In this document: piece after piece, positions 8,650 through 17,834 of the stretch
Layout: each line of letters opens with the position of its first letter
Numbering within the stretch: the first letter of the stretch is position 1
Source: DATBGZ01 sp963803115
GTDB taxonomy: Bacteria > Actinomycetota > Actinomycetes > Mycobacteriales > Micromonosporaceae
Direction of reading: 5' to 3'
NCBI GenBank assembly: GCA_963803115.1
Contig: CAWDLN010000006.1
Location: 186,001 to 250,000, forward strand
Length of the DNA: 64,000 nt
Translations under genes and position numbers: made by a program
The notes under the pieces: model-generated
What the model was told of the DNA's origin: nothing
What the model saw: the letters and a program-made list of their open reading frames with translations, nothing else
Database searches by the model: none

Positions 8650-9023
8650 TCGGCCCGGATATAGATGTCGTCGAGCCGCCGTTCGATGACGGAGCCGGTC
8701 GGCCAGGTCGAGACAAGTTGGACCAGCCAGGTCGCGAGCTCGGTCACGTCCTCGGTCGGCCAACCCTGCTGTTCCAGGCTCGATCGGAGCGCCTCGATGT
8801 AGTCGTCCTCAGAGAGCTCGACGTCCTTCACCTTGGCCGTGGTGGTCGCCTTGTGCGAGTTCAGGCCGGCAAACGCCCGCCCGCATCCGCATCCGCCATC
8901 GGGGTCCTGCTCGTCGGCCGCGCACACGAGTCCGACCGTGACCAGCTCGCCCTCGATGCAGTAGCTGAAGTCGTTATCGCGTTGACCCTGCGTGTCGTTT
9001 GTTGCCACAAGAACTTTCATCAT
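8631..9023 (-). CDS. Conserved hypothetical actinobacterial protein with CxCG cluster
   Basis: 130 aa; tandem ATG-ATG start with GGAGG 5 nt upstream of the first. Sequence begins MMKVLVATNDTQGQRDNDF. It has a central Cys cluster (LVCAADEQDPDGGCGCGRAF) followed by AGLNSHKATTTAKV and an acidic helical half. The three clustered cysteines suggest metal binding or a structural disulfide. I recall similar small actinobacterial proteins of unknown function but cannot name a role. Convergent with the plsC-like gene. Confidence 0.75.
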   Translation of the reverse strand: MMKVLVATNDTQGQRDNDFSYCIEGELVTVGLVCAADEQDPDGGCGCGRAFAGLNSHKATTTAKVKDVELSEDDYIEALRSSLEQQGWPTEDVTELATWLVQLVSTWPTGSVIERRLDDIYIRAEAPSSR

Positions 9024-9596
9024 CGGTGCCTCCGCCCCAAGTCAAAGTTGTTCGGCACGCACATTGCCAATCGGCTATGACATGAAACCTCGGCCAACGA
9101 CGGTCGGAACATGATGTCTATGGGTTGGCCTGGCGCGGCGCTACGGTCCGACGGTAGCGGCGCTCGCGGCTTGCGATGTCATAGGGATCGGGCGCAGTGA
9201 CGGGTGCCGTCGATCGCCTCCGACCATAACCCATCATCAGCCGTCCACAAAGCACCCACCGCACGACACACCCAACAAGCGTCAGTATCCACAGTGGACG
9301 ATAGCGTGAATGCGGCCACCCCACTGGCGCCCCAGACCGAATGCGGTGGCCGTGCTGGCACAGCACGGTTGTCGGCACGGAGTTGGTGCTACGACGAACC
9401 TCGCGACCGTACGGTTCGCAAATTCGTCTCTCTCGGATTGCCTACGCTGACGCGGACGGGTGGCGCATTGAACTCACCACGACTACAGGCGGGCCGAACA
9501 CATCCTCCGACGAGCCGCTATGGCTGAGCGCCGCCGTCGACGACGTTTCTGCCCTGGGCTCGAGCACTGGTGGCGGCTGGGCAGTACCGTCTGTCC
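9024..9596. other. Gene-poor stretch
   Basis: 573 bp with no gene I can support. It holds one exact copy of the overrepresented palindrome TCCACAGTGGA (9288-9298). A plus-strand frame from about 9430 to 9560 reads protein-like for some 40 residues (RIAYADADGWRIEL) but has no credible start and runs into the prenyltransferase gene; it may be a decayed remnant. Confidence 0.5.
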
Positions 9597-10625
9597 CTAT
9601 CGGACAGCCAACCAGATCGCCCAGGCGAGCAGGCCAAGGATCAGCAGCCCGCCGGCGCGGCGGGTGTGCAGGAATGCGATGGGTGCCCACCACAGCGGCC
9701 AGACCGGGTTGTCCGGCGGAGGCTCGGTCGGCTTCGGCTGGCTGAACGACTGCAGCGCCGTCACTGCCCTCGGCAGCGCCAGCAGTGTTAACAAGGCCGG
9801 CCACGGGAGCGCCCTCAATGCCACCAGTACGACCACACCGACGTAGTAGAGGACGATCATTGCCTGGGTGATGACGCGCGCCGCGGGTTCTCCGACGAGC
9901 ACCGGGAAGGTCTTCGTGCCAGCCGGCGCATCGTAGGGAAGCTTGTCAATATGCTTACCCAAGAGTACCGACGTCGGCAGCAGCGCGTACACCGTGGCCG
10001 CCGCGACCACCTGCCACGGAAGAGTTCCGGTCCCGGCGTAATAGACGCCGCCGACCATGAGCGGGCCCCACGTCAGCAGGACGTCGAGTTCGCCAAGGCC
10101 GACCTTTTTCAGGCGCAGCGGCGGGGCGGTGTAGGCCCACGACAGGAACAGACCACCGAGCGCGAACGCGGCTATCCACCAGTCCTGCCGCGCGATCAGC
10201 GTGACCATGATGGCCAGATCGAATACCTGGCAGATCGCGATCCCGGCGAACAGCTGGGTCTTGGTGACCAGGCCGGCGAGGATGGGGTGCGGCGCGTAGA
10301 GAGCCCGCGGATAGGTTTCGGTGTCGTTGCCGACCTGCGTGTCGGCGAGGTCGTTCATCAGGTTGTTCGCCAGGTGCGCCAGCACGATGCCGATGACAGC
10401 GAGCGTCACATTGAGCCAGTCGACACTGACATCGGATATGGCGGCGAGAAGTACCGCGAGGAGCCCGGACGTCAGGGTCATGGGCAGCACGCCGGCGCGG
10501 GTCACGACCAACCACCGGGTGACCCCGTCGACGACGCCCTGCTCTGGAGGATTGGTAGTGAGGAATGCGTAACGCCATGCAGCTAGTCGAGTGCCGAGGG
10601 ACAACGGCTCAGTAGGCGCGGCCAT
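9597..10625 (-). CDS. UbiA-family prenyltransferase
   Basis: 342 aa; ATG 10625 chosen because upstream sequence in the frame is antisense to the next gene. An integral membrane protein with about eight hydrophobic helices. The Asp-rich prenyl-diphosphate site NDLADTQVGNDTE is near residues 110-122, and a second site HIDKLPYDAPAGTKT is near 225-240. UbiA proteins attach prenyl chains to aromatic acceptors (menaquinone, heme O, others). MenA is one candidate, but the sequence seems divergent from typical MenA and the substrate is left open. Divergently transcribed from the radical SAM gene, with start codons 73 bp apart. Confidence 0.88.
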   Translation of the reverse strand: MAAPTEPLSLGTRLAAWRYAFLTTNPPEQGVVDGVTRWLVVTRAGVLPMTLTSGLLAVLLAAISDVSVDWLNVTLAVIGIVLAHLANNLMNDLADTQVGNDTETYPRALYAPHPILAGLVTKTQLFAGIAICQVFDLAIMVTLIARQDWWIAAFALGGLFLSWAYTAPPLRLKKVGLGELDVLLTWGPLMVGGVYYAGTGTLPWQVVAAATVYALLPTSVLLGKHIDKLPYDAPAGTKTFPVLVGEPAARVITQAMIVLYYVGVVVLVALRALPWPALLTLLALPRAVTALQSFSQPKPTEPPPDNPVWPLWWAPIAFLHTRRAGGLLILGLLAWAIWLAVR

Positions 10626-10698
10626 GTCAGCAGCGTACGGCTGGAATCGGTCGGGCCATTCACGCCGCGTAACCTGGATGGCTGATGAGGGAGGTGCC

Positions 10699-12657
10699 AT
10701 GACCGTGACATCCGTGTTCAACCAGCTGGAGCGGCTGCTCCCGCTGGTGAGCAAGCCGATCCAATACGTGGGCGGCGAACTGGGCGCGGTCGTCAAGGAC
10801 TGGGACGCGACCGCGGTCCGGTGGGCGCTGATGTACCCGGACGCGTACGAGGTCGGCCTGCCCAACCAGGGCGTGCAGATCCTCTACGAAATCCTCAACG
10901 AGCAACCCGGTGTCCTGGCCGAGCGCACGTACGCCGTCTGGCCCGACCTGGAACGGCTCATGCTCGAGCATGGCGTGCCCCAGTTCACGGTCGACTCGCA
11001 CCGGCCGGTGCGCGCTTTCGACCTGCTGGGCATCTCGTTCGCCACCGAACTCGGCTACACGAACATGCTCACGGCGCTGAGCCTGGCCGGCATCCCGCTG
11101 GACGCCCGAGACCGTACCGATGAAGACCCGGTGGTGCTGGCCGGCGGGCACGCCGCCTTCAATCCCGAACCGATCGCCGACTTCATCGACGCCGCCGTTC
11201 TCGGCGACGGCGAGGAGGCGGTGCTCGAGATCAGCGAAATCGCCCGGGACTGGAAGCAGGAAGGGTCTCCCGGTGGACGCGACGAGCTCCTGCTCCGTCT
11301 CGCCCGCACGGAAGCGGTCTACGTACCGCGGTTCTATGACGTGACCTACCTGCCCGACGGACGGATCCAACGGGTCGCGCCGAACCGGCCCGACGTACCC
11401 TTCCGGGTCAACAAGCGCACCACCATGGATCTCGATTCGTGGCCGTACCCGCGCAAGCCGCTGGTGCCGCTCGCCGAAACGGTTCACGAGCGGTACGCGG
11501 TGGAGATTTTTCGAGGCTGTACCCGCGGCTGCCGGTTCTGCCAGGCTGGCATGATCACCCGACCGGTGCGGGAACGGTCGATCACGACGGTCGGGCAGAT
11601 GGTGAAGGAGGGGCTGGAGTTTTCCGGCTTCTCCGAGGTCGGACTTCTTTCGCTCTCGAGTGCCGACCACTCCGAGATCGGTGACATCTGCTCCGGGCTC
11701 GCGACTCAGTACGAGGGCACCAACGTGTCCCTGTCGCTACCGTCGACCCGGGTGGATGCCTTCAACATCACCCTGGCCGAGGAGCTGTCGCGCAACGGAC
11801 GTCGGACCGGGCTCACGTTCGCGCCCGAGGGCGGTTCCGAGCGGATCCGCCGGGTGATCAACAAGATGGTCTCGGAAGAGGATCTGATCCGGACCGTCGT
11901 GACCGCGTATACCCATGGCTGGCGCCAGGTGAAGCTGTACTTCATGTGTGGCCTGCCGACCGAGACCGACGAGGACGTACTGCAGATCGCGCGGTTGGCC
12001 CACGAGGTGATCAAGGCAGGTCGGACGGCGACGGGATCCCGCGACATCCGCTGCACCGTGTCCATCGGTGGGTTCGTCCCGAAGCCGCATACCCCGTTCC
12101 AATGGGCGTCGATGGCCACGCCCGAAGTAATCGACGACCGGCTCCGCCTCCTCAAGCAGGCAATCAACGCCGACAAGTCCGTGGGCAAGGCGATCGGCTA
12201 CCGCTACCACGATGGCAAGCCGTCCCTGATCGAGGGCCTGCTTGCCCGCGGCGACCGTCGGGTCGGTGCCGTGATCCGCCGAGTCTGGGAGGACGGCCAG
12301 CGCTTTGACGGCTGGTCCGAGCACTTCTCGTACGAGCGATGGGTGGCCGCCGCCGACGCGGTGCTACCGCGCCCCGGCGACCCGTGCGGAGCCGGGCAGA
12401 CCTACACCGTCGGCGTCGACCTCGACTGGTTCACCACCCGGGAGCGCGACGAGCTCGAGGTCCTGCCGTGGGACCACCTCGACTCGGGCCTGGACAAGAG
12501 CTGGCTCTGGCAGGACTGGCAGGACTCGCTGCAGGAGTACGAGCAGGACGACTGTCGGTGGACCCCGTGCTTCGACTGCGGCGTCTGTCCCTCGATGGAC
12601 ACCCAAATCCAGGTCGGCCCCACCGGGCACAAGCTCTTGCCCCTCACGCCGGTGTAG
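10699..12657 (+). CDS. Radical SAM protein, TIGR03960 family
   Basis: 652 aa; ATG 10699 after GAGGGAGGTG. The N-terminal B12-binding-like Rossmann half includes MYPDAYEVGLPNQGVQILYE. The radical SAM core has CTRGCRFC, with the cluster cysteines at about 274, 278 and 281, then FAPEGGSERIRRVINK and KLYFMCGLPTETDEDV. A Cys-containing tail (CFDCGVC) follows. The partner DUF2344 protein is encoded just downstream, as is usual; the two are often placed next to rne in actinobacteria. The biochemical role of the pair is not established. Confidence 0.93.
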   Translation: MTVTSVFNQLERLLPLVSKPIQYVGGELGAVVKDWDATAVRWALMYPDAYEVGLPNQGVQILYEILNEQPGVLAERTYAVWPDLERLMLEHGVPQFTVDSHRPVRAFDLLGISFATELGYTNMLTALSLAGIPLDARDRTDEDPVVLAGGHAAFNPEPIADFIDAAVLGDGEEAVLEISEIARDWKQEGSPGGRDELLLRLARTEAVYVPRFYDVTYLPDGRIQRVAPNRPDVPFRVNKRTTMDLDSWPYPRKPLVPLAETVHERYAVEIFRGCTRGCRFCQAGMITRPVRERSITTVGQMVKEGLEFSGFSEVGLLSLSSADHSEIGDICSGLATQYEGTNVSLSLPSTRVDAFNITLAEELSRNGRRTGLTFAPEGGSERIRRVINKMVSEEDLIRTVVTAYTHGWRQVKLYFMCGLPTETDEDVLQIARLAHEVIKAGRTATGSRDIRCTVSIGGFVPKPHTPFQWASMATPEVIDDRLRLLKQAINADKSVGKAIGYRYHDGKPSLIEGLLARGDRRVGAVIRRVWEDGQRFDGWSEHFSYERWVAAADAVLPRPGDPCGAGQTYTVGVDLDWFTTRERDELEVLPWDHLDSGLDKSWLWQDWQDSLQEYEQDDCRWTPCFDCGVCPSMDTQIQVGPTGHKLLPLTPV

Positions 12658-12668
12658 CCGGCGCCGTC

Positions 12669-12724
12669 TGTTAGCAGGGGACCCTTCCTATACCGAAAGC
12701 GTTAACAAGGGGACCCTCCTTAAC
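12669..12724. repeat. Palindromic intergenic repeat of Micromonospora type
   Basis: Two related palindromic arms in direct orientation. The first arm GTTAGCAGGGGACCCTTCCT is at about 12670-12689; the second begins GTTAACAAGGGGACCC and ends CTCCTTAAC at 12724, separated by ATACCGAAAGC. Each arm is close to self-complementary (GTTAA/TTAAC outside, GGG/CCC inside). I recall very similar elements scattered between genes of Micromonospora and Salinispora; this is from memory, not from a search. It sits directly before the DUF2344 gene. Confidence 0.7.
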
Positions 12725-12780
12725 CGCCCAAGGAGCCGACGATCTCCCGAAAGCCTCAGCCCGAGCACAGCCAGCTGCCG

Positions 12781-13539
12781 GTGGTGCAGCGGCTCCGGAT
12801 CCGCTACGCCAAGCGCGGCCCACTGCGCTTCACGTCGCATCGGGACTTCGCCCGGGCGTTCGAGCGGGCCATCCGCCGGGCCGGCGTGCCGATCGCCTAC
12901 TCGCAGGGGTTCTCGCCGCATCCGAAGATCTCCTACGCGAGCGCGGCGCCGACTGGTACGGCGAGCGAGGCGGAGTACCTGGAGATCGGCCTGCAGGCGG
13001 AAGCGGACCCCGATCACGTGCGCGCCGCGCTCGACGCGGCCTTGTCACCCGGTCTTGACGTGCTCGACGTCCGGGTCGCCGCCGGTCAGCTCAGCCTCGC
13101 CGAGCGGATCGACGCGTCCCGGTGGCGGGTCGAGCTACCCGGGGTGCCACCGGCGCGACTCGCCGAGGCGGTGGCGGCGTTCCTGGCCGCCGACGAGGTG
13201 CTGGTGGAGCGCCTGACCAAGCAGGGTCGCCGACGGTTCGACGCACGCGGGGCGGTGACCTTGATGGAGACGGGTGGGATACCTGACACAGAGTCCGGGT
13301 CTGAGTATGCGATGATGGAGGTCGTCGTACGGCAGGTAACCCCAGCTGTGCGGCCCGATGACGTACTTGCCGGATTGCGGGTCGTCGCCGACCTGGAGCC
13401 GCCGGTGCCCTCACGGGCGGTCCGGCTCGCTCAGGGCACGTTGACCCCGCAGGGTGAGATCGTTGATCCATTGAAGGACGACGAGGCGACCGGCGGCAAC
13501 GCGTTCATCGGGGAATCGTCCAGCCAGGACGAGCATTGA
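12781..13539 (+). CDS. DUF2344 / TIGR03936 family protein
   Basis: 252 aa from GTG 12781. Signature RLRIRYAKRGPLRFTSHRDFARAFERA and PIAYSQGFSPHPKISYASA. The family is found with TIGR03960 radical SAM proteins, fused in some bacteria, and is presumed to act with them. The start is uncertain: codons before 12781 (RKPQPEHSQLP) look like the N-terminal extension of homologues, but no ATG or GTG precedes them and an in-frame TAA from the repeat lies at 12721-12723. The repeat may have displaced the original start. Confidence 0.88.
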   Translation: MVQRLRIRYAKRGPLRFTSHRDFARAFERAIRRAGVPIAYSQGFSPHPKISYASAAPTGTASEAEYLEIGLQAEADPDHVRAALDAALSPGLDVLDVRVAAGQLSLAERIDASRWRVELPGVPPARLAEAVAAFLAADEVLVERLTKQGRRRFDARGAVTLMETGGIPDTESGSEYAMMEVVVRQVTPAVRPDDVLAGLRVVADLEPPVPSRAVRLAQGTLTPQGEIVDPLKDDEATGGNAFIGESSSQDEH

Positions 13540-13667
13540 TGTGTTGGTTGGCAGACTTCGGCCCTTTCCCGACTGGTGTGAGGGCCGGCATACATCGTTT
13601 CTTAGGCGTCCCTGCGTGGCTGCGTGTGTAACGCGCCCGGGGAGGCCGGAACTGGAGATTCGTCCGC

Positions 13668-16325
13668 ATGGCCGAAACCACAGCGGGCAGCCCCGCGGCA
13701 GGCGCCGAGCCGACGCCGGGCGCAGCCCCCGAGCCCAGCAGCAATGGGCCGAACAGCAATGCGCCGAACAGCAATGCGCCGAACAGCAATGCGCCGAACA
13801 GCAATGCGCCGAACAGCGACGCAGGCGCGCAGCGCCGTACCCGCAAGCGGACCGCCAAGGCGGCGTCGTCAACGCCCGCCGAAAGCGCGTCGACCCCGGC
13901 CGACGGCACCCGTAGCCGTCGACGGGCGGCCAAGAGCGCGGTCGCCGATGTGATCCCCGGCTTGGAGCCGCCCGGTTCGGATTCCGCGACCCCAGATCCG
14001 GCGCCGACTCGATCCCGGCGGCGCGCTCCGGCAAAAACGACCGAACCGATCGAGTCGGATGAAACCGGGGCCCGGGCGGTGTCTACCGTCCGTACGCCGG
14101 CCAAGCGCGCCCGCCGCCGAGCCGACGCGGCCCCTGAGCCCCCGACCGAACCGGACCTCGGGCCACCCTCTCCGCCCCGAACGGCACCGACGACCGCGGT
14201 CTTTTTCATGGCTCCCGAGCCCGAATCAGCACCCGCCGCCGAAGCCGACCGCGAGCCGGTCGACACCGGGTCGGGCCGGGCCACCCGACGTGGGCGGCGC
14301 GATCGCCGCGGTCCCGAGCCGGAGCCGCCGGTCGAGGCCGAGCCCGTGGAGGCAGAGCCGGCGCGGAGTCGCGGGACCCGGCGCGTCCGTCGCGCGGCCG
14401 AACCGGTCGTCGAGGCGGAGCCCGTAACCAGTGATGAGGAAGGCGCCGAGGACGAGGACGAGTTTGACGCCGCCGGGCGACGCCGACGCCGCCGCGGGCG
14501 CCGTGGTCGCGGTCGGGGCAAGGGGCCCCTGGACACCGACGAGGTAGCGCTGCCCGAAGCGGACGGGCGTGACGCCGACGCCGACGAGGGCGCCGGTGAC
14601 GACGAGCCGTTGACGCGTCGCCGTCGCCGTCGGCGCCGGTCGGGCACGGGCGGGGAGGCCGAGGGCACCACGGAGGACGGCGTGGTGACCGTGGTGCGGG
14701 TCCGTCAACCGCGCGACGAGGTCCAAGGGGTGTCGGGCTCGACCCGGCTCGAGGCGAAGCGCCAGCGCCGCCGGGATGGGCGGGAGCAGCGCCGGACCCG
14801 GCCGGCGATCCTCTCCGAGTCCGAGTTCCTGGCCCGCCGGGAAGCGGTCGACCGGGTGATGGTGGTGCGCCAGAAGGGCGACCGGACTCAGGTCGCCGTA
14901 CTCGAGGATGGCATCCTGGTCGAGCACTATGTGGCCCGGCAGTCCTCGTCGACGATGGTCGGCAACGTGCACCTGGGCAAGGTGCAGAACGTGTTGCCGA
15001 GCATGGAGGCAGCCTTCGTCGACATCGGACGAGGCCGGAACGCGGTCCTCTACGCCGGTGAGGTCAACTGGGACGCGACTGGGCTCGAGGGGAAGGCGCG
15101 CTCGATCGAGCAGGCGCTGAAGTCGGGCGACTCCGTACTCGTGCAGGTGACCAAGGATCCGATCGGACACAAGGGCGCGCGGCTCACCAGTCACATCGCG
15201 CTCTCCGGGCGGCACCTCGTGTACGTGCCCAACGGCCACGCGTCGGGAATCTCCCGCAAGCTCTCCGATGTGGAGCGTCGGCGGCTGCGCGACATTCTGA
15301 AGAATCTGGTGCCCGACGGCGCCGGGGTCATCGTCCGTACCGCGGCCGAAGGCGCCGCCGAGGAGGACTTGGCCCGAGATGTCAAGCGGCTGCAGGCGCA
15401 ATGGGATGACATTCAGGCCAAGGCCGCAGGGGGCGGCGCTCCGGCGGTCCTGTCGGCCGAGCCGGACCTGGTCATCCGGGTCGTCCGCGATCTGTTCAAT
15501 GAGGACTTCCGCGAGATCGTTATCCAGGGTACGGACGCGTACGACCAGGTCGAGCAGTATCTTGGCCACGTCTCGCCGGACCTTGTGGCTCGAGTGCGCC
15601 GTCACACCGGCACCGCCGATGTGTTCGCCGAGTGGCGCATCGACGAACAGATCCTCAAGGGACTGGATCGCAAGGTGTTCCTGCCCTCCGGCGGACACCT
15701 GGTAATCGACCGGACCGAGGCGATGACGGTGGTGGACGTCAACACCGGCAAGTACACCGGCGCTGGCGGCAACCTCGAGGAGACGGTCACCCGTAACAAC
15801 CTGGAGGCGGCCGAGGAGATCGTGCGTCAGCTCCGGCTACGGGACCTGGGCGGCATCATCGTCATCGACTTCATCGATATGGTCCTGGAGTCGAACCGGG
15901 AACTCGTGCTACGCAGGCTCACCGAGTGCCTTGGACGTGATCGCACCAAGCACCAAGTGACCGAGATAACGTCACTCGGCCTGGTCCAGATGACTCGTAA
16001 GCGCATCGGCCAGGGCCTGCTCGAGGCGTTCAGCGAGACGTGCGAACACTGCAAGGGCCGCGGCGTGCTGATCCAAACCGAGCCGGTGGTGGACAAGCCT
16101 CGCGCCAACATCGCGGAGAAGGTACGAGCGATGGCCGCCTCGACCCGTACGGTTGCGCCGGACGACACCGAGCCGGAGCTGCCGGACGGCGACGACAATC
16201 CACTGACCGATGTGGACGGTGACGACGGGGTTGAGGACCTCATTCCGGTCGGCGACGATACCGAGAATCCGTCGGTGCGCCGGCGGGCCCGCCGCGGTAG
16301 CTCACGCCGACGCACCCGGCCTTAA
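13668..16325 (+). CDS. rne: Ribonuclease E/G family endoribonuclease
   Basis: 885 aa, ATG 13668. Residues 1-380 are a low-complexity, Ala/Pro/Arg/Glu-rich disordered arm with an Asn-Ser-Asn-Ala-Pro tandem repeat (residues about 25-52) and several Arg-rich patches (RRRRRGRRGRGRG) likely to bind RNA. The S1-like and catalytic region follows: GNVHLGKVQNVLPSMEAAFV, MTVVDVNTGKYTG and IVIDFIDMVLESNRE carry the Mg-binding Asp residues. CEHCKGRG is the zinc-link. RNase E starts mRNA decay and 5S/tRNA/16S processing. As in other actinobacteria the long arm is N-terminal rather than C-terminal, and the gene precedes rplU-rpmA. Confidence 0.97.
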   Translation: MAETTAGSPAAGAEPTPGAAPEPSSNGPNSNAPNSNAPNSNAPNSNAPNSDAGAQRRTRKRTAKAASSTPAESASTPADGTRSRRRAAKSAVADVIPGLEPPGSDSATPDPAPTRSRRRAPAKTTEPIESDETGARAVSTVRTPAKRARRRADAAPEPPTEPDLGPPSPPRTAPTTAVFFMAPEPESAPAAEADREPVDTGSGRATRRGRRDRRGPEPEPPVEAEPVEAEPARSRGTRRVRRAAEPVVEAEPVTSDEEGAEDEDEFDAAGRRRRRRGRRGRGRGKGPLDTDEVALPEADGRDADADEGAGDDEPLTRRRRRRRRSGTGGEAEGTTEDGVVTVVRVRQPRDEVQGVSGSTRLEAKRQRRRDGREQRRTRPAILSESEFLARREAVDRVMVVRQKGDRTQVAVLEDGILVEHYVARQSSSTMVGNVHLGKVQNVLPSMEAAFVDIGRGRNAVLYAGEVNWDATGLEGKARSIEQALKSGDSVLVQVTKDPIGHKGARLTSHIALSGRHLVYVPNGHASGISRKLSDVERRRLRDILKNLVPDGAGVIVRTAAEGAAEEDLARDVKRLQAQWDDIQAKAAGGGAPAVLSAEPDLVIRVVRDLFNEDFREIVIQGTDAYDQVEQYLGHVSPDLVARVRRHTGTADVFAEWRIDEQILKGLDRKVFLPSGGHLVIDRTEAMTVVDVNTGKYTGAGGNLEETVTRNNLEAAEEIVRQLRLRDLGGIIVIDFIDMVLESNRELVLRRLTECLGRDRTKHQVTEITSLGLVQMTRKRIGQGLLEAFSETCEHCKGRGVLIQTEPVVDKPRANIAEKVRAMAASTRTVAPDDTEPELPDGDDNPLTDVDGDDGVEDLIPVGDDTENPSVRRRARRGSSRRRTRP
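13737..13826 (+). repeat. 15-bp in-frame tandem repeat in rne
   Basis: Four perfect copies of AACAGCAATGCGCCG run from 13752 to 13811, with a degenerate copy on each side (13737-13751, 13812-13826). In frame they encode NSNAP repeats in the disordered N-terminal arm of RNase E. A 15-bp unit keeps the frame, so copy number can vary without breaking the gene. Confidence 0.95.
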
Positions 16326-16439
16326 TCTCATTCATCCATAACGGTCGAGTCTCTGGTCGGCAGAGAATCGGGCATTCGGCGTGCCCGCGGCCGCGCACCT
16401 GCGTACGCTCCGACAGGACTGATACGAGGGAGGCGGCCG

Positions 16440-16991
16440 ATGCGGTCGGGGTTGCGGACTCGACTCGCGCTCGGAGTGGTGACGGTACTGGCCCTGACGC
16501 TGACCGCAACCGCATGCCATCCTGCGGTGCCGGTCGCGGATCAGTCGCCCAGCGCCGACACGTCACCGTCGGTAAGCGCGTCTCCGTCGCTGTCTCCAAC
16601 CCCGCCGCCCGTCGACCCGGCGGTCACGGCCGACGTGTGCAGCCTGGCGACGGCCGCGACCGCGAGCACGACCAAGATCTTCAACGACCAGATCGCCGCG
16701 TTGGAGCAGGCCGCCGCCCGTAACGACCAGGCGACGATGGTCCAGGCGGCCGAGACGATCAACCGCCAATTCGCCAACCTGGCGGCGACGTTCACGCAGC
16801 TCGCGGTGCGGCCCGTGTCGCCGGCGCTGAGGGCTGTCTTGACCGACATTGCGACCGCGCTGACGCAGATGTACGCGCTGTCCTACACCGGCACGACCGT
16901 TGACATCCGCAAGAAGCTGCTGGATTTCGCCGCCGCTTTCGCCAACACGTGTGCGCCACCGGCCTCGGCATCGGCAACGCCGTCGAGCTGA
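16440..16991 (+). CDS. Putative secreted/lipoprotein, helical
   Basis: 183 aa, ATG 16440 after GAGGGAGGC. The N-terminus LRTRLALGVVTVLALTLTATAC is a signal peptide ending at Cys27; the box (ATAC) is a weak but acceptable lipobox. A Ser/Pro linker (residues 31-58) precedes an all-helical domain with two cysteines (VCSLATAA and NTCAPPA) that could form a disulfide. No family recognised. It lies alone between rne and rplU. Confidence 0.75.
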   Translation: MRSGLRTRLALGVVTVLALTLTATACHPAVPVADQSPSADTSPSVSASPSLSPTPPPVDPAVTADVCSLATAATASTTKIFNDQIAALEQAAARNDQATMVQAAETINRQFANLAATFTQLAVRPVSPALRAVLTDIATALTQMYALSYTGTTVDIRKKLLDFAAAFANTCAPPASASATPSS

Positions 16992-17157
16992 TCGCGGTCG
17001 CGCCTGACCCGGGTTTGGGCGGCCGGCTCACGATGCCGTAGTCTTTTCGTGGCGCACCTCGTGCGCTGCGTTTTTGCGTGCCACCGCGCGGGTGATCGGT
17101 TGATCGGCGGCACAGCGTCTCGCAGGCCATTGATAGTCAGACAGGAGTGCGCGTCCG

Positions 17158-17472
17158 ATGTACGCGATCGTCAAGACCGGCGGCAAGCAGTACCGCGTCG
17201 CTGAGGGCGATGTGATCGAGGTCGAGAAGCTCGCCGGTGCGCCCGGCGATGCGGTCTCGCTCCCGGCCGTTCTCCTCGTTGACGGCGAGCGACTGGTAAC
17301 CGATGCCCAACAGCTGGCCGGTGTTGCCGTGACCGGCGAGGTCGTGGCACACACCAAGGGCCCCAAGATCCGGATCCACAAGTTCAAGAACAAGACCGGC
17401 TACCACAAGCGCCAGGGTCACCGCCAACCGCTGACCCAGGTAAAGGTGACCGGAATCTCGAGCGGGAAGTAG
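17158..17472 (+). CDS. rplU: 50S ribosomal protein L21
   Basis: 104 aa. Starts MYAIVKTGGKQYRVAEGDVI, the L21 signature, and has the conserved KRQGHRQPLTQVKVTGI end. An AGACAGGAG ribosome site precedes ATG 17158. First gene of the rplU-rpmA-obgE cluster. The 166 bp upstream probably hold the cluster promoter; no clear -10/-35 pair is seen. Confidence 0.98.
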   Translation: MYAIVKTGGKQYRVAEGDVIEVEKLAGAPGDAVSLPAVLLVDGERLVTDAQQLAGVAVTGEVVAHTKGPKIRIHKFKNKTGYHKRQGHRQPLTQVKVTGISSGK

Positions 17473-17480
17473 GGCGCGCG

Positions 17481-17741
17481 ATGGCTCACAAGAAGGGGGC
17501 GTCCAGCTCTCGCAACGGGCGCGACTCCGCCGCGCAGCGGCTCGGGGTCAAGCGCTTCGGCGGGCAGGTGGTCAACGCCGGCGAGATTCTGGTACGCCAG
17601 CGGGGTACCAAGTTCCACCCGGGCGACCTGGTCGGGCGCGGGGGCGACGACACGCTGTTCGCGCTGGCCGCCGGAGCGGTCGAGTTCAGCACCAAGCGCG
17701 GCCGCAAGGTCGTCAACATACTGGTGCCGACCGAAGATTGA
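17481..17741 (+). CDS. rpmA: 50S ribosomal protein L27
   Basis: 86 aa, 8 bp after rplU. Starts MAHKKGASSSRNGRDSAAQR; the N-terminal Ala-His-Lys-Lys tail reaches the peptidyl transferase centre and needs no cleavage here, unlike the extended Firmicutes form. VNAGEILVRQRGTKFHPG is the family signature. Confidence 0.98.
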   Translation: MAHKKGASSSRNGRDSAAQRLGVKRFGGQVVNAGEILVRQRGTKFHPGDLVGRGGDDTLFALAAGAVEFSTKRGRKVVNILVPTED

Positions 17742-17834
17742 CCCCCACGACAACCGCAACTCTCCAAGAGTTGGGCGTTGGGATCGCTCCCATTCCGCAA
17801 GTCTGGAAGAGTTGCCGCGTGCAGGGGTGGCGTC

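Noticed and set aside
9341..9745. Possible small gene on the plus strand
   Set aside because: Only about 40 residues look protein-like, there is no start signal, and the end is antisense to the prenyltransferase gene.
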